Assembly: GCA_948144175.1 (NCBI GenBank)
Contig: CANXME010000801.1
Coordinates: forward strand, 1 to 64,000
Direction: 5' to 3'
DNA length: 64,000 nucleotides
From: Closterium sp. NIES-65
Taxonomy: Eukaryota > Streptophyta > Zygnematophyceae > Desmidiales > Closteriaceae
This document shows positions 13,821-27,049 of the stretch, in pieces (position 1 is the first letter of the stretch; each line of letters starts with the position of its first letter). The notes below the pieces were generated by a model. The model did not search any database and was not told the DNA's origin. It saw only the letters and a list, made by a program, of their open reading frames with translations. Position numbers and translations under genes: made by a program.

Positions 13821-16800
13821 AGGCAAGCTCGTGGACCAGGCATGCTCCTGGACCAAGCAACCTCCTGGACCACGCAAGTTCCTGGACCAGGCAAGCTCGT
13901 GGACCAGGCAAGCTCCTAGACCAGGCAAGCTCCTGGACCAGGCAAGCTCGTGGACCAAGCAAGCACGTAGACCAGGCAAGCTCCTGGACCAGGCAAGCTC
14001 ATGGACCAAGCAAGCTCATGGACCAGGCAGGCTCGTGGACCAGGCACGCTCCTGGACTAAGCAAGCTCTTGGACCAGGCAAGCTTCTGGACCACGGAAGC
14101 TCTTGGACTAGGCACGCACCCGGACCAGGCAAGCTCTTGGATCTTTCATGCTTCTCGACCAAGCAAGCTCCTGGACCAGGCAAGCTCCTGGACCACGCAA
14201 GCTCTTGGACCAGGCACGCTCCTCGACCAGGCAAGCACTTGGACCAGGCAGGCTTCTAGACCAAGCAAGCTCCTGGACCAGGCAAGCTCCTGGACCAGGC
14301 ACGCTCATGGACCAGGCAAGCTTTTGGACCAGGCAAGCTCTTGGACCAGGTAAGCTCCTGGACCAAGCAAGCTCCTGGACCAGGAAAGCTCCTAGACCAG
14401 GCAAGATCCTGGACGAGGCAAGCTGCTGGACCAGGCACGCTCGTGGACCTGGCACAATCTTGGACGAGGCAAGCCCTTGGACCAGGCAGGCTCGTGGATC
14501 AGGCACGCTCCTGGACCAGGCAAGCTCCTGGACTAGGCAAGCTCCTAGACCAGGCAAGCTCCTGGACCAGGCACGCTCCTGGACCAGGCAAGCTCCTAGA
14601 CCAGGCAAGCTCCTGGACCAGACAAGCTCCTGGACCAGGCAAACTCGTGAACCAGGCAAGCTCCTGGACCATGCAAGCTCCTGGACTAGGTAAGCTCTTG
14701 GACCAGGCACGCTCCTGGACCAGGCAAGCTCCTGGACCATGCAAGCTCCTGTACTAGGCAAGCTCGTGGACCAGGCACGCTCCTGGACCAGGCAAGCTCC
14801 TAGATTAGGCAAGCTACTGGACCAAGCAAGCTCCTGGACCTGGCAAGCTCCTGGACCAGGCAAACTCGTGCACCAAGCAAGTTCGTGGACCAGACAAGCA
14901 CCTGGACTAGGCAAGCTCCTGGACCAGGCAAACTCCTGGACTAGGCAAGCTCCTCTACCAGGCAAGTTCGCGGATCACGCACGCTCTTGGACCAGGCAAC
15001 CTCTTGGACCAGGCAAGCTCCTGGACCAGGCAAGCTCCTGGACCAGGCAAGCTCCTAGACCGGGCAAGCTCCTAGACTAGGCAAGCTCGTAGACCAGGCA
15101 AGCTCGTGGACAAGGCAAGCTCGTGGACCAGGCAGGCTCCTGGACCAGGCAAGCTCCTGGACCAGGCAGGCTCGTAGACCAGGCAAGCTCCTGGACCAGG
15201 CAAGCTCCTGGACCAGGCAAGCTCCTGGACCAGGCAAGCTCCTAGACCGGGCTAGCTCCTGGACTAGGCAAGCTCGTAGACCAGGCAAGCTCGTGGACAA
15301 GGCAAGCTCCTGGACCTGGCAAGCTCCTGGACCAGGCAAGCTCCAAGACAAGGCAGGCTGCTGGACCAGGCAAGCTCCTAGACTAGGCAAGCTTCTGGAC
15401 CAGGGAAGCTCCCGGACCAGGCAAGCTCCTGGACCAGGCAAGATCCTGGACCAGGCAAGCTCTTGGACCAGGCAAGCTCTTGGACCAGGCAAGCTCGTGG
15501 ACCAGGCATGCTCCTGGACCAGGCAAGATCCTAGACCAGGCAAGCTCCTGGACCAGGCAAGTCCTGGATCAGGCAAGCTCCTGGACCAGGCACGCTCCTG
15601 GTTCAGGCAAGCTGTTAGACCAGGCAAGCTCCTAGACCAGGCAAGCTCCTGGACCAAGCACGCTCCTGGACCAGGCAAGCTCCTGGACCAGGCAAGCTCT
15701 TGGACCAGGCAAGCTCGTGGACCAGGCATGCTCCTGGACCAGGCAAGATCCTAGTCCAGGCAAGCTCCTGGACCAGGCAAGCTCCTGGATCAGGCTAGCT
15801 CCTGGACCAGGCACGCTCCTGGACCAGGCAAGCTGTTAGACCAGGCAAGCTCCTGGACCAGGCACGCTCCTGGACCAGGCACGCGCCTGGACCAGGCACG
15901 CTCCTGGACCAGGCATGCTCCTGGACCAGGCACGCTCCTGGACCAGGCAAGCTCCTGGACCAGGCAATGTCCTGCATTAGGCAAGCTCCTGGACCAGGCA
16001 AGCTCCAGGACCAGGCAGGCTCCTGGACCAGGCAAGCTCCTGGACCAGGCAAGCTCCAGGACCAGGCAAGCTCCTGGACCAGGCATGCTCCTGAACCAGG
16101 CAAGCTCCTGGACTAGGCAAGCTCCTGGACCAGGCAAGCTACTGGATCAGGCAAGCTCCTGGACTAGGCACGCTCCTGGACCAGGCAAGCTGTTAGACCA
16201 GGCAAGCTCCTGGACCAGGCGCGCTCCTGGACCAGGCACGCTCCTGGACCAGGCACGCTCCTGGACCAGGCACGCTCCTGGACCAGGCACGCTCCTGGAC
16301 CACGCACGCTCCTGGACAAGGCAAGCTCCTGGACCAGGCAAGCTCCTGGACTAGGCAAGCTCCTCGACCAGGCAAGCTCCTGGACTAGGCAAGCTCCTGG
16401 ACCAGGCAAGCTCTTGGACAAGGCACGCTCCTTAACCAGGCAAGCTCTTGAACCAGGCAGGCTTCTGGACCAAGCAAGCTCCTGGACCAGGCAAGCTCTT
16501 GGACCAGGCAAGCTCCTGAACCAGGCAAGCTCCTGGACTAGGCAAGCTCTTGGACCAGGCAAGCTCCTGGATCAGGCAAGCTCCTAGACCAGGCACGCTC
16601 CTGGACCAGGCAATCAGTTAGACCAGGCAAGCTCCTGGACCAGGCACGCTCCTGTACCAGGCATGCTCCTGGACCATGCACGCTCCAGGACCAGGCACGC
16701 TCCTGGACCAGGCAAGCTCCTGGACCAGGCAAGCTCCTGGACTAGGCAAGCTCCTGCACCAGGCAAGCTCCTGGACAAGGCAAGCTCCTGGACTAGGCAA

Positions 16801-16995
16801 GCTCCTGGACCAGGCAAGCTCCTGGACTAGGCAAGCTCCTGGACCAGGCAGCTCTTGGACAAGGCACACTTCTTAACCAGGCAAGCTCTTGGACCAGGCA
16901 GGCTTCGGGACCAAGCAAGCTCCTGGAAAAGACACGTTCCTGGAACAAGCAAGCTCGTTGACCAGGCAAGCTCCTAAACCAGGCAAGCTCGTGGA
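13821..16995 (+). repeat. Array 1 tandem duplication of 3.08 kb, copy 2
   Basis: This copy is nearly identical to the preceding one. It ends after the same distinctive series (gcttcgggaccaagc at about 16,901, then acacgttcctggaac, gctcgttgacc and gctcctaaacc). The end markers are 3,160 bp apart rather than 3,079, so copy 2 has gained a few units, including extra caggaccagg-type units near 16,050. Confidence 0.75.
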
Positions 16996-17299
16996 CAAGG
17001 CAAGCTCCTCGATCAGGCAAGCTCCTAGACCAGGCACGCTGCTGGACCAGAAAAGCTCCTAGACTAGGCAAGCTCCTGGACCAGGCACGCTCCTCGACCA
17101 GGCAAGCTCCTAGACCAGGCAAGCTCCTGGACCAGGCAAGCTCTTGGACCAGGCAAGCTCCTGGACCACGCAAGCTCTAGGACCAGGCAAGCTCTTGGAC
17201 CAGGCAAGATTCTGAACCAGGCAAGCTCTTGGACCAGGCAAGCTCCTGGACCAGGCAAGAACATAGACAAGGCAAGCTCCTTGAACAGGCAAGCTCCTA

Positions 17300-20100
17300 G
17301 ACCAAGCACGCTCCTGGACCAGGAAAGCTCCTGCATCAAGCAAGCTCCTGGACCAGGCACGCTCGTGGACCAGGCAAGCTGCTGGACAAGGCAAGCTACT
17401 GGACCACGCAATCTCTTGGACCAGGCATGCTCTTGGACCAGGCAAGCTCTTGGCCGAGGAACGCTTCTAGACCAAGCAAGCTCCTGGACCAGGCAAGCTC
17501 CTGGACCAGCAAGCTCGTAGACCAGGCAAGCTCCTGGACAAGGCAAGCTCCTGGACCACGCAAGCTCCTGGACTAGGCAAGCTCTTGGTCCAGGCAAGCT
17601 CCTGGACAAGGCAAGCTCCTGGACCAGGCAAGCTCGTCGACCAGGCACACTCCTCGACAGGCACGCTCTTCGACCAGGCAAGCTCTTGGACTAGGCACGC
17701 TCCTGGACCAAGCAAGCTCTTGGACCAGGCGACTTCTGGACCAAGCAAGCTCCACAACCAGGCACACTCCTTGACCAGGCACGCTCCTCGATAAGGCAAG
17801 CTCCTGGACCAGGCAAGCCCCTAGACCAGGCACACTCCTGGACCAGGCACGCTCATGGACTAGGCAAGCTCCTAGACCAGGCAAGCTCCTGGACAAGGCA
17901 AGCTCGTGGACCACTCACGCTCCTGGACCACACAAGCTCCTAGACCAGGCAAGCTCCTGGACGAGGCAAGCTCCTGGACAAGGCAAACTCGTGGACCAGG
18001 CACGCTCCTGGACCAAGCAAGATCCTGGACAAGGCAAGCTCATGGACGAAGCAAGCTCCTGGATCACGCAAGCTCCTGGACCAAGCACGCTCCTGGACCA
18101 GGCAAGCTCCTAGACCAGGCAAGGTCGTGGGCCAGGCAAGCTCTTGAACCAGGCACGCTCTTGGACTAGGCAAGCTCCTGGACCAGGCAAGCTCCTGGAC
18201 CACGCAAGCCCTTGGACCAGGCAAGCTCGTGGACCATACAAGCTCTTGGAGCAGGCAAGCTCTTGGACCAGGCAAGCTCGTGGACCAGGCACGCTCCTGG
18301 ACCAGGCAACCTCCTGGACCATGCAAGTTCCTGGACCAGGCAAGCTCGTGGACCAGGCAAGCTCCTAGACCAGGCAAGCTCCTGGACCAGGCAAGCTCGT
18401 GGACCAGGCAAGCACGTGGACCAGGCAAGCTCCTGGACCAGGCAAGCTCCTGGACCAGGCAAGCTCCTAGACCAGGCAAGCTCCTGGACCTGGCAAGCTC
18501 GTGGACCAGGCAAGCACGTGGACCAGGCAAGCTCCTGGACCAGGCAAGCTCCTGGACCAAGCAAGCTCATGGACTAGGCAGGCTCGTGGACCAGGCACGC
18601 TCCTGGACTAAGCAAGCTCCTGGACCAGGCAAGCTTCTGGACCACGGAAGCTCTTGGACCAGGCACGCACCTGGACCAGGCAAGCTCTTGGACCTTCCAT
18701 GCTTCTCGTCCAAGCAAGCTCCTGGACCACGCAAGCTCTTGGACCAGGCACGCTCCTCGACCAGGCAAGCACTTGGACCAGGCAGGCTTCTGGACCAAGC
18801 AAGCTCCTGGACCAGGCAAGCTCCTGGACCAGGCACGCTCCTGGACCAGGCAAGCTTTTGGACCGGCAAGCTCTTGGACCAAGCAAGCTCCTGGACCAAG
18901 CAAGCTCCTGGACCAGGCAAGCTCCTAGACAAGGCAAGCTCTTGAACGAGGCAAGCTCCTGGACCAGGCACGCTCGTGGACCAGGCACGATCTTGGACCA
19001 GGCAAGCTCTTGGACCAGGCAAGCTCCTGGACCAGGCAGACTCGTGGACCAGGCAGACTCTTGGACCAGGCACGCTCCTGGACCGGGCAAGCTCCTGGAC
19101 CTGGCAAGCTCCTGGACCACGCAAGCTCTTGGACCAGGCAGGCTCCTGGACCAGACAAGCTCTTGGACTAGGCAGGCTCGTCGACCAGGCAAGCTTTTGG
19201 ACCAAGCAAGCTCCTAAACCACCAAAGCTCCTGGACCAGGCACGCTCATGGACCAGGCACACACCAGGACAAGGAACGCTCCTGGTCGAGGCAAGCTCGT
19301 GGACTAGGCACGCTCCTGGACCAGGCAAGCTCCTGGACCAGGCAAGCTCCTGGACCAGGCAAGCTCTTGGACCAGGAAAGTTCTTGGACAAGGCAAGCTC
19401 CTGGACCAGGAAGGCTCCTGGACCAGGCAAGCTCGTAGACCAGGCACGCTCCTGGGCCAAACAAGCTCCTGGACCAGGCAGGCTCTTGGACCAGGCAAGC
19501 TCCTGGACGAGGCAAGGTCCTGGACCAGGCAAGGTCCTGGACCAGGCACGCTCGTGGACAAGGCACGCTCTTGGACTAGCCAAGCTCTTGGACCAGGCAG
19601 GCTCGTGGACCAGGCACGCTCTTGGACTAGGCAAGCTTCTGGACCAGGCAAGCTCCTAGACCAAGCACGCTCCTGGACCACGAAAGCTTCTAGACCAGGC
19701 AAGCTCCTGGACCAGGCAAGCTCGTGGACCAGGCAAACTCGTGAACCAGGCACGCTCCTGGACCAGGCAAGATCCTGGACCAGGCAAGCTGCTGGACCAA
19801 GCAAGCTCCTGGATCAGTCAAGCTCCTGGACAAGGCACGCTCCTGGACCAGGCAAGCTCTTGGACCAGGCAAGGTCCTGGACCAGGCAAGCTCCTGGACC
19901 AGGCAAGCTCGTGGACCAGGCACGCTCCTGGACCAGGCAAGCTCCTGGACCATGCAAGCTCCTGGACTAGGCAAGCTCTTGGACCACGCACGCTCCGGGA
20001 CCCGGCAAGCTCCTGGACCAGGCAAGCTCCTGGACTAGGCAAGCTCGTGGACCAGGCACGCTCCTAGACCAGGCAAGCTCCTAGATTAGGCAAGCTCCGG
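17300..20100 (+). repeat. Array 1 higher-order block A, copy 3 (partial)
   Basis: The series cttggccgaggaacg (about 17,449), ggaccatacaagc (about 18,231), and a diverged gaccttccatgcttctcg (about 18,690) matches copies 1 and 2 of block A. The markers are in shifted order relative to the ends, so the copy is partial or rearranged. It carries more private changes than copies 1 and 2 share with each other. Confidence 0.5.
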
Positions 20101-20519
20101 GACCAGGCAAGCTCCTGGACGTGGCAAGCTCCTGGACCAGGGAAGCTCCTGGACCAGGCAAACTCGTGCACCAAGCAAGCTCGTGGACGAGGCAAGCACC
20201 TGGACCAGGCAAGCTCCTGGACCAGGCAAGCTCCTGGACCAGGCAAGCTCCTGGATCAGGCAAGCTCCTGTACCAGGCAAGCTCGGGGATTAGGCACGCT
20301 CCTAGACCAGGCAAGCTCCTGGACCAGGCACGCTCATGGACCAGGCACGCTCGTAGACCAGGCACGCTCTTGGACCAGGCAGGCTCGTGGACCAGGCAAG
20401 CTATTGGACTAGGCAAGCTCCTGAATCAAGCATGCTCCTGGACCAGGCACGCTCCTGGACAAGGCAAGCTCGTGGACCACGCACACTCCTAGACCAGGCA
20501 AGCTGCTGGACCATGCAAG

Positions 20520-22371
20520 CTCCTGTACCACGCAAGCTCTTGGACCAGGCACGCTCCTGGACCAGGCAACCTCTTGGACCAGTCACGCTTCTGGACCAAG
20601 CACGCTCCTCGACCAGGCAAGCTCCCAGACCACGCAAGCTCTTGGACCAGGCACGCTCCTCGACCAGGCAAGCTCTTAGACCAGGCAAGCTTCTGGACCA
20701 GGCAAGCTCCTGGACCAGACAAGCTCCTGGACCAGGCAAGCTCATGGACCAGGCAAACTCCTAGACCAGGCAAGCTCCTAGACCAGGCAAGCTCCTGGAC
20801 CAGGCACGCTCGTGGACCACGCACGCTCTTGGACAAGGCAAGCTCTTGGACCAGGCAGGCTCATGGACCAGGCAAGCTCGTGGACCACACAAGCTCCTGG
20901 ACCAGGGAAGCTCCTGGACCACGCAAGCTCCTGGACCACGCATGCTCCTGGACCACGCAAGTTCCTAGACCAGGCAAGCACCTGGACCAGGCAAGCTCCT
21001 GGACCAGGCAAACTCGTGGACCAGGCACGCTTTTGGACCAAGCAAGCTCATGGACCGGGGAAGCCCCTGGATCAGGCAAGCTCATGGACCGGGGAAGCCC
21101 CTGGATCAGGCAAGCTCCTGGACCAGGCACGCTCCTGGACCATGCACGCTCATGGACTAGGCAAGCTCCTGGACCAGGCAAGCTTGTGGACCACGCAAGC
21201 TCTTGGACCAGGCAAGCTATTCGACCAGGCAAGCTCCTGGACCAGGCAAGCGCTCTGGACCAGGCAAGCTCGTGGACTAGGCACGCTCTTGGACCGGGCA
21301 CGCTCTTGGACCAGGCAAGCTCTTGGACCAGGCAAGCTCGTGGACCAGGCACGCTCCTAGACCAGGCAAGCTCCTGGACCAGGCAAGCTCTAGGACCAGG
21401 CAAGCCTGTGACCAGGCACGCTCCTGGACCGGGCAAGTGCCTAGACAAGGCAAGCTCCTGGACCAGGCAAGCTCTTGGACCAGGAAAGCTCTTGGACCAG
21501 GCAAGCTCCTGGACCAGGCAAGCTCCTGGACCAGGCAAGCTCCTGGACCAGGCAAGCTCCTGGACCAGGCGCGCTCCTAGACCAGGCAAGCTACTAGACC
21601 AGGCCAGCTCCTGGACCAAGCAAGGTTTGGACCAGGCAAGCTCCTTCACCAGGCAAGCTCGTGGACTAGGCAAGCTTCTGGACCAGGCAAGCTCCTCGAC
21701 CAGGCACGCTCCTGGACCACGCAAGCTCCTGGACTAGGCAAGCTCCTGTACCAGGCAAGCTCCTAGACCAGGCACCCTCTTGGACCAGGCACGCTCTTGG
21801 ACCAGGCAAGCTCTTGGACCTCGCGAGCTCCTAGACCAAGCAAGCTCCTGGACCAGGCAAGCTCCTTGACCAGGGAAGCTCCCGGACCATGCAATCTCTT
21901 TGACCAGGCAAGCTCCTGGACCAGGCAAGCTCCTGGACCAGGCAAGCTCTTGGACCAATCAAGCTCCTGGACCAAGCAAGCTCATGGACCTGGCACGCTC
22001 CTAGACCACGCAAGCTCCTGGACCAGGCAAGCTCGCGGACTAGGCAAGCTCCTAGACCAAGCACGCTCCTGGACCAGGCACGCTCCTAGACCAGGCAAGC
22101 TCCTAAACCAGACAAGCTCCTAGACCAGGCAAGCTTCTAGACCAGGCAAGCACCTGGACCAGGCAAGCTCGTGGACAAGGCAAGCTCCTGGACCAGACAA
22201 GCTCTTGGACCAGGCAAGATCTTGGACCAGGCAAGATCTTCGACCAGGCAAGCTCTTGGACTAGGCAAGGTCTTGGACCAGGCAAGCTCCTAGACCAGGC
22301 AAGCTCTTAGACTAGGCAAGCTCCTAGACCAGGCAAGCTCTTGGACTAGGCAACCTCCTAGACCAGGCAAG
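20520..22371 (+). repeat. Array 1 tandem duplication of 1.85 kb, copy 1
   Basis: The marker cagtcacgcttctgg at about 20,580 recurs 1,852 bp downstream. Inside lies a small doublet, catggaccggggaagcccc, at about 21,046 and 21,080, whose counterpart is at about 22,906 (with catt) and 22,940. The word acctcgcgagctcc (about 21,819) is another marker. The second copy abuts this one directly. Confidence 0.75.
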
Positions 22372-24117
22372 CTCCTGTACCACGCAAGCTCTTGGACCAG
22401 GCACGCTCCTGGACCAGGCAAGCTTTTGGACCAGTCACGCTTCTGGACCAAGCACGCTCCTCGACCAGGCAAGCTCCCAGACCACGCAAGCTCTTGGACC
22501 AGGCATGCTCCTCGACCAGGCAAGCTCTTAGACCAGGCAAGCTTCTGGACCAGGCAAGCTCCTGGACCAGGCAAGCTCCTGGACCAGGCAAGCTCATGGA
22601 CCAGGCAAACTCCTAGACCAGGCAAGCTCCTAGACCAGGCAAGCTCCTGGACCAGGCACGCTCGTGGACCACGCACGCTCTTGGACAAGGCAAGCTCTTG
22701 GACCAGGCAGGCTCATGGACCAGGCAAGCTCGTGGACCACACAAGCTCCTGGACCAGGGAAGCTCCTGGACCACGCAAGCTCCTGGACCACGCATGCTCC
22801 TGGACCACGCAAGTTCCTAGACCAGGCAAGCTCCTGGACCAGGCAAGCTCCTGGACCAGGCAAACTCGTGGACCAGGCACGCTCCTGGACCAAGCAAGCT
22901 CATTGACCGGGGAAGCCCCTGGATCAGGCAAGCTCATGGACCGGGGAAGCCCCTGGATCAGGCAAGCTCCTGGACCAGGCACGCTCCTGGACCATGCACG
23001 CTCATGGACTAGGCAAGCTCCTGGACCAGGCAAGCTTGTGGACCACGCAAGCTCTTGGACCAGGCAAGCTATTCGACCAGGCAAGCTCCTGGACCAGGCA
23101 AGCGCTCTGGACCAGGCAAGCTCGTGGACTAGGCACGCTCCTGGACCGGGCACGCTCTTGGACCAGGCAAGCTCTTGGACCAGGCAAGCTCGTGGACCAG
23201 GCACGCTCCTAGACCAGGCAAGCTCTTGGACCAGGCAAGCTCTAGGACCAGGCAAGCTCGTTGACCAGGCACGCTCTTGGACCGGGCAAGTGCCTAGACA
23301 AGGCAAGCTCCTGGACCAGGCAAGGTCTTGGACCAGGAAAGCTCTTGGACCAGGCAAGCTCCTGGACCAGGCAAGCTCCTGGACCAGGCAAGCTCCTGGA
23401 CCAGGCAAGCTCCTGGACGAGGCACGCTCCTAGACCAGGCAAGCTACTAGACCAGGCCAGCTCCTGGACCAAGCAAGGTTTGGACCAGGCAAGCTCCTTC
23501 ACCAGGCAAGCTCGTGGACTAGGCAAGCTTCTGGACCAGGCAAGCTCCTCGACCAGGCACGCTCCTGGACCACGCAAGCTCCTGGACTAGGCAAGCTCCT
23601 GTACCAGGCAAGCTCCTAGACCAGGCACCCTCTTGGACCAGGTACGCTCTTGGACCAGGCAAGCTCTTGGACCTCGCGAGCTCCTGGACCAAGCAAGCTT
23701 CTGGACCAGGCAAGCTCCTTGACCAGGGAAGCTCCTGGACCACGCAAGCTCCCAGACCACGCAAGCTCCTGGACCAGGCAAGCTCGCGGACTAGGCAAGC
23801 TCCTAGACCAAGCACGCTCCTGGACCAGGCACGCTCCTAGACCAGGCAAGCTCCTAAACGAGACAAGCTCCTAGACCAGGCAAGCACCTGGACCACGCAA
23901 GCTCGTGGACAAGGCAAGCTCCTGGACCAGAAAAGCTCTTGGACCAGGCAAGATTTTGGACCAGGCAAGCTCTTCGACCAAGCAAGCTCTTGGACTAGGC
24001 AAGGTCTTGGACCAGGCAAGCTCCTAGACCAGGCAAGCTCTTAGACTAGGCAAGCTCCTAGACCAGGCAAGCTCTTGGACCAGGCAACCTCCTAGACCAG
24101 GCAAGCTCCTGGACCAC
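22372..24117 (+). repeat. Array 1 tandem duplication of 1.85 kb, copy 2, with a deletion of about 0.1 kb
   Basis: This copy follows copy 1 marker by marker (cgcgagctcc at about 23,674). It lacks about six units that copy 1 has at roughly 21,890-21,990. Those units, including the words catgcaatctctttgacc and aatcaagctcc, are present again in the partial copy at 27,050-27,770. The deletion therefore arose in this copy and not in the ancestor. Confidence 0.7.
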
Positions 24118-27049
24118 GCATGCTCCTGGACCAGGCAAGCTCTTGGACATGGCAAGCTCCTGGACCAGGCAAGCTCCTGCAGCAAGCAAGCTTCTGGCCC
24201 AAGCGAGCTCTTGGACCAGTCACGCTCGTGGACCAGGCAAGCTCTTGGACCAGGCAAGCTCCTGGACCGGGCAAGCTCCTGGAACATGCAAGCTCCTTGA
24301 CCACGCAAGCTCCTGGACCAGGCGAGCTCTTGAACCAGGAATTATCCTAGACCAGGAAAGCTCCTAGATCAAGCAAGCTCCTCGACCTGGCAAGCTCCTG
24401 GACCAGGCACGCTCCTGGAACAGGCAAGCTCCTAGACGAGGCAAGCTCGTGGACCAGGCAAGCTCCTGGACCACGCAAGCTCCAGGACCAGGCAAGCTCA
24501 TGGATCAGGCAAGCTCCTGGACCAGGCAAGCTCCAGGACGAGGCAAACTTCAGGACCAGGCAAGCTCTTGGACCAGGCACGCTCTTGGACAAAGCAAGAT
24601 CTTGGACCAGGCAAGCTCTAGGACCAGGCACGCTCCTGGACCAGGCACGCTCCTGGACCATGCAAGCTCCTAGACCAGGCAAGCTCCTAGACTAGGCAAG
24701 CTTGTGGACCAGGCAAACTCGTGGACCAGGCATGCTCCTGGACCAGGCAAGCTCCTGGACCAGGCAAGCTCCTAGACCAGGCAGGGTCCTGGACCAGGCA
24801 ATTTCCTGGACCAGGCAAGCCCCTGAACCACGAAAGTTCTTGGACCAGGCAAGCTCTTGGACTAGGCAGGCTCCTAAACCAGGCAAGCTCCTGGACTAGG
24901 CAAGCTCCTGGACCACGCAAGCTCCTGGACCACGCAAGCTCTTAGACCAGGCACGCTCCTGGACCAGGCAAGCTCTTGGACCAGGCAGGCTTCTGGACCA
25001 AGCAAGCTCTTGGACCAGGCAAGCTCATGGACCAGGCTAGCTCCTCGACCAAGCACGCTCCTGGACCGTGCACGCTCGTGGACCAGGCAAGCTCTTGGAC
25101 CAAGCAGGCTTGTGGACCAGGCAAGCTCCTAGACCAGGCAATCTCGTGGACTAGGCAAGCTCCTTGACCACGCAAGCTCCTGGACCAGGCAAGCTTCTGG
25201 ACCAGGCAAGCTTCAGGACCAAGCAAGCTCTTGGACTTGACAAGCTCCTAGACCACGCAATATCCTTGACCAGGCAAGCTCCTGGACCAGGCAAGCTCCT
25301 GGACCTGGCAAGCTCCTGGATCAGGCAAGCTCCTCGACCACGCAAGCTCCTGGACCAGGCAAGCTCTTGGACCAGGCAAGCTTCTGGACAAAGCAAGCTC
25401 TTGGACCAGGCAAGCTCTTGGACCAGGCAAGCTCCTGGAGGAGGCAAGCTATTGGACCAGGCACGCTCCTGGACCAGGCAAGCTCTTGGACCAGGCAAGC
25501 TCGTGGATCAGGCACGCTCCTGGACCAGGCAAGCTCTTGGACCAGGCAAGCTCTTGGACCAGGCAACCTCTTGGACCAGGAAAGATCGTGGACCAGGCAA
25601 GCTCCTGGACCAGGCAAGCTAACGGACCAAGAAAGCTCCTGGACAAGGCAAGCTCCTGGACCAGGCGCGCTCGTGGAACAGGCAAGCTCCTGGACCAAGC
25701 AAGCTTCTGGACCAGGCAAACTTGTGGATAGCTCATGGACTAGGCAAGCTCCTGGACCACGCAAGCTCTTGGACCAGGCACGCTCCTGGACCAGGCAAGC
25801 TCTTGGAGCAAGCAGGCTTCTGGACCAAGCAAGCTCTTGGTACAGAAGGCAAGCTCCTAGACCAGGCAAGCTCCTTGACCAGGCAAGCTCCTGGACCAGG
25901 CACGCTCCTGGACCATGCAAGCTCCTAGACCAGGCAAGCTTCTGGCCTAGGCAAGCTTCTGGACCAGGCAAACTCATGGACCAGGCAAGCTCTTGGACCA
26001 GGCAAGCTCTTGGACCATGCAAGCTCTTGGACCAGGCAAGCTCTTGGACCAAGAAAGCTCCAGGACCAGGCAAGCTAACGGACCAAGAAAGCTCCTGGAC
26101 AAGGCAAGCTCTTGGACCAGGCACGCTCGTGGAACAGGCAAGCTCCTGGACCAGGCAAGCTTCTGGACCAGGCAAACTCGTGGACCAGGAACGCTCCTGG
26201 ACCAGGCAAGCTCCTAGACCAGGCAAGCTCCTAGACCAGGCAAGCTTCTGGACTAGGCAAGCTCCTGGACCAGGCAAGCTCCTGGACTAGGCAAGCTCTT
26301 GGACCAGGCAAGCTCCTAGTCCAGGCAAGCTCCTTGACCAGGCAAGCTCCTGGACAACGCAAGCTCCTGGACCACGCAAGCTCTTGGACCAGGCACGCTC
26401 CTGGACCAGGCAAGCTCGCGGACTAGGCAAGCTCCTAGACCAAGCACGCTCCTGGACCAGGCACGCTCCTTGACCAGGCAAGCTCCTAAACCAGACAAGC
26501 TCCTAGACCAGGCAAGCTTCTAGACCAGGCAAGCTCCTGGACCAGGCAAGCTCCTGAACCAGGCAAGCTCCTGGACGAGGCAAACTTCAGGACCAGGCAA
26601 GCTCTTGGACCAGGCACGCTCTTGGACAAAGCAAGATCTTGGACCAGGCAAGCTCTAGGACCAGGCACGCTCCTGGACCAGGCACGCTCCTGGACCATGC
26701 AAGCTCCTAGACCAGGCAAGCTCCTAGACCAGGCAAGCTTGTGGACCAGGCAAACTCGTGGACCAGGCAAGCTCCTAGACCAGGCAAGCTCCTAGACCAG
26801 GCAAGCTCCTAGACCAGGCAAGGTCTTGGACCAGGCAAGCTCCTGGACCACGAAAGATCTTGGACCAAGCAAGCTCTTGGACCACGCAAGCTCCTGGACC
26901 ACGCAAGCTCCTGGACCACGCAAGCTCTTAGACCAGGCACGCTCCTGGACCAGGCAAGCTCTTGGACCAGGCAGGCTTCTGGACCAAGCAAGCTCTTGGA
27001 CCAGGCAAGCTCCTTCACCAGGCAAGCTCCTTCACCTGACAAGCTCCTT
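23500..27049 (+). repeat. Array 1 higher-order block of about 3.6 kb, copy 1
   Basis: Markers in order are cgcgagctcc (about 23,674), cctgcagcaagcaagc (about 24,176), gaccgtgcacgctcg (about 25,064), cttgtggatagctcatgg (25,721) and cttggtacagaaggc (about 25,837). Each recurs downstream with spacings of 3,540, 3,652, 3,652, 3,686 and about 3,686 bp. The block includes the right part of the 1.85-kb duplication, which shows nested rounds of copying. Confidence 0.7.
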
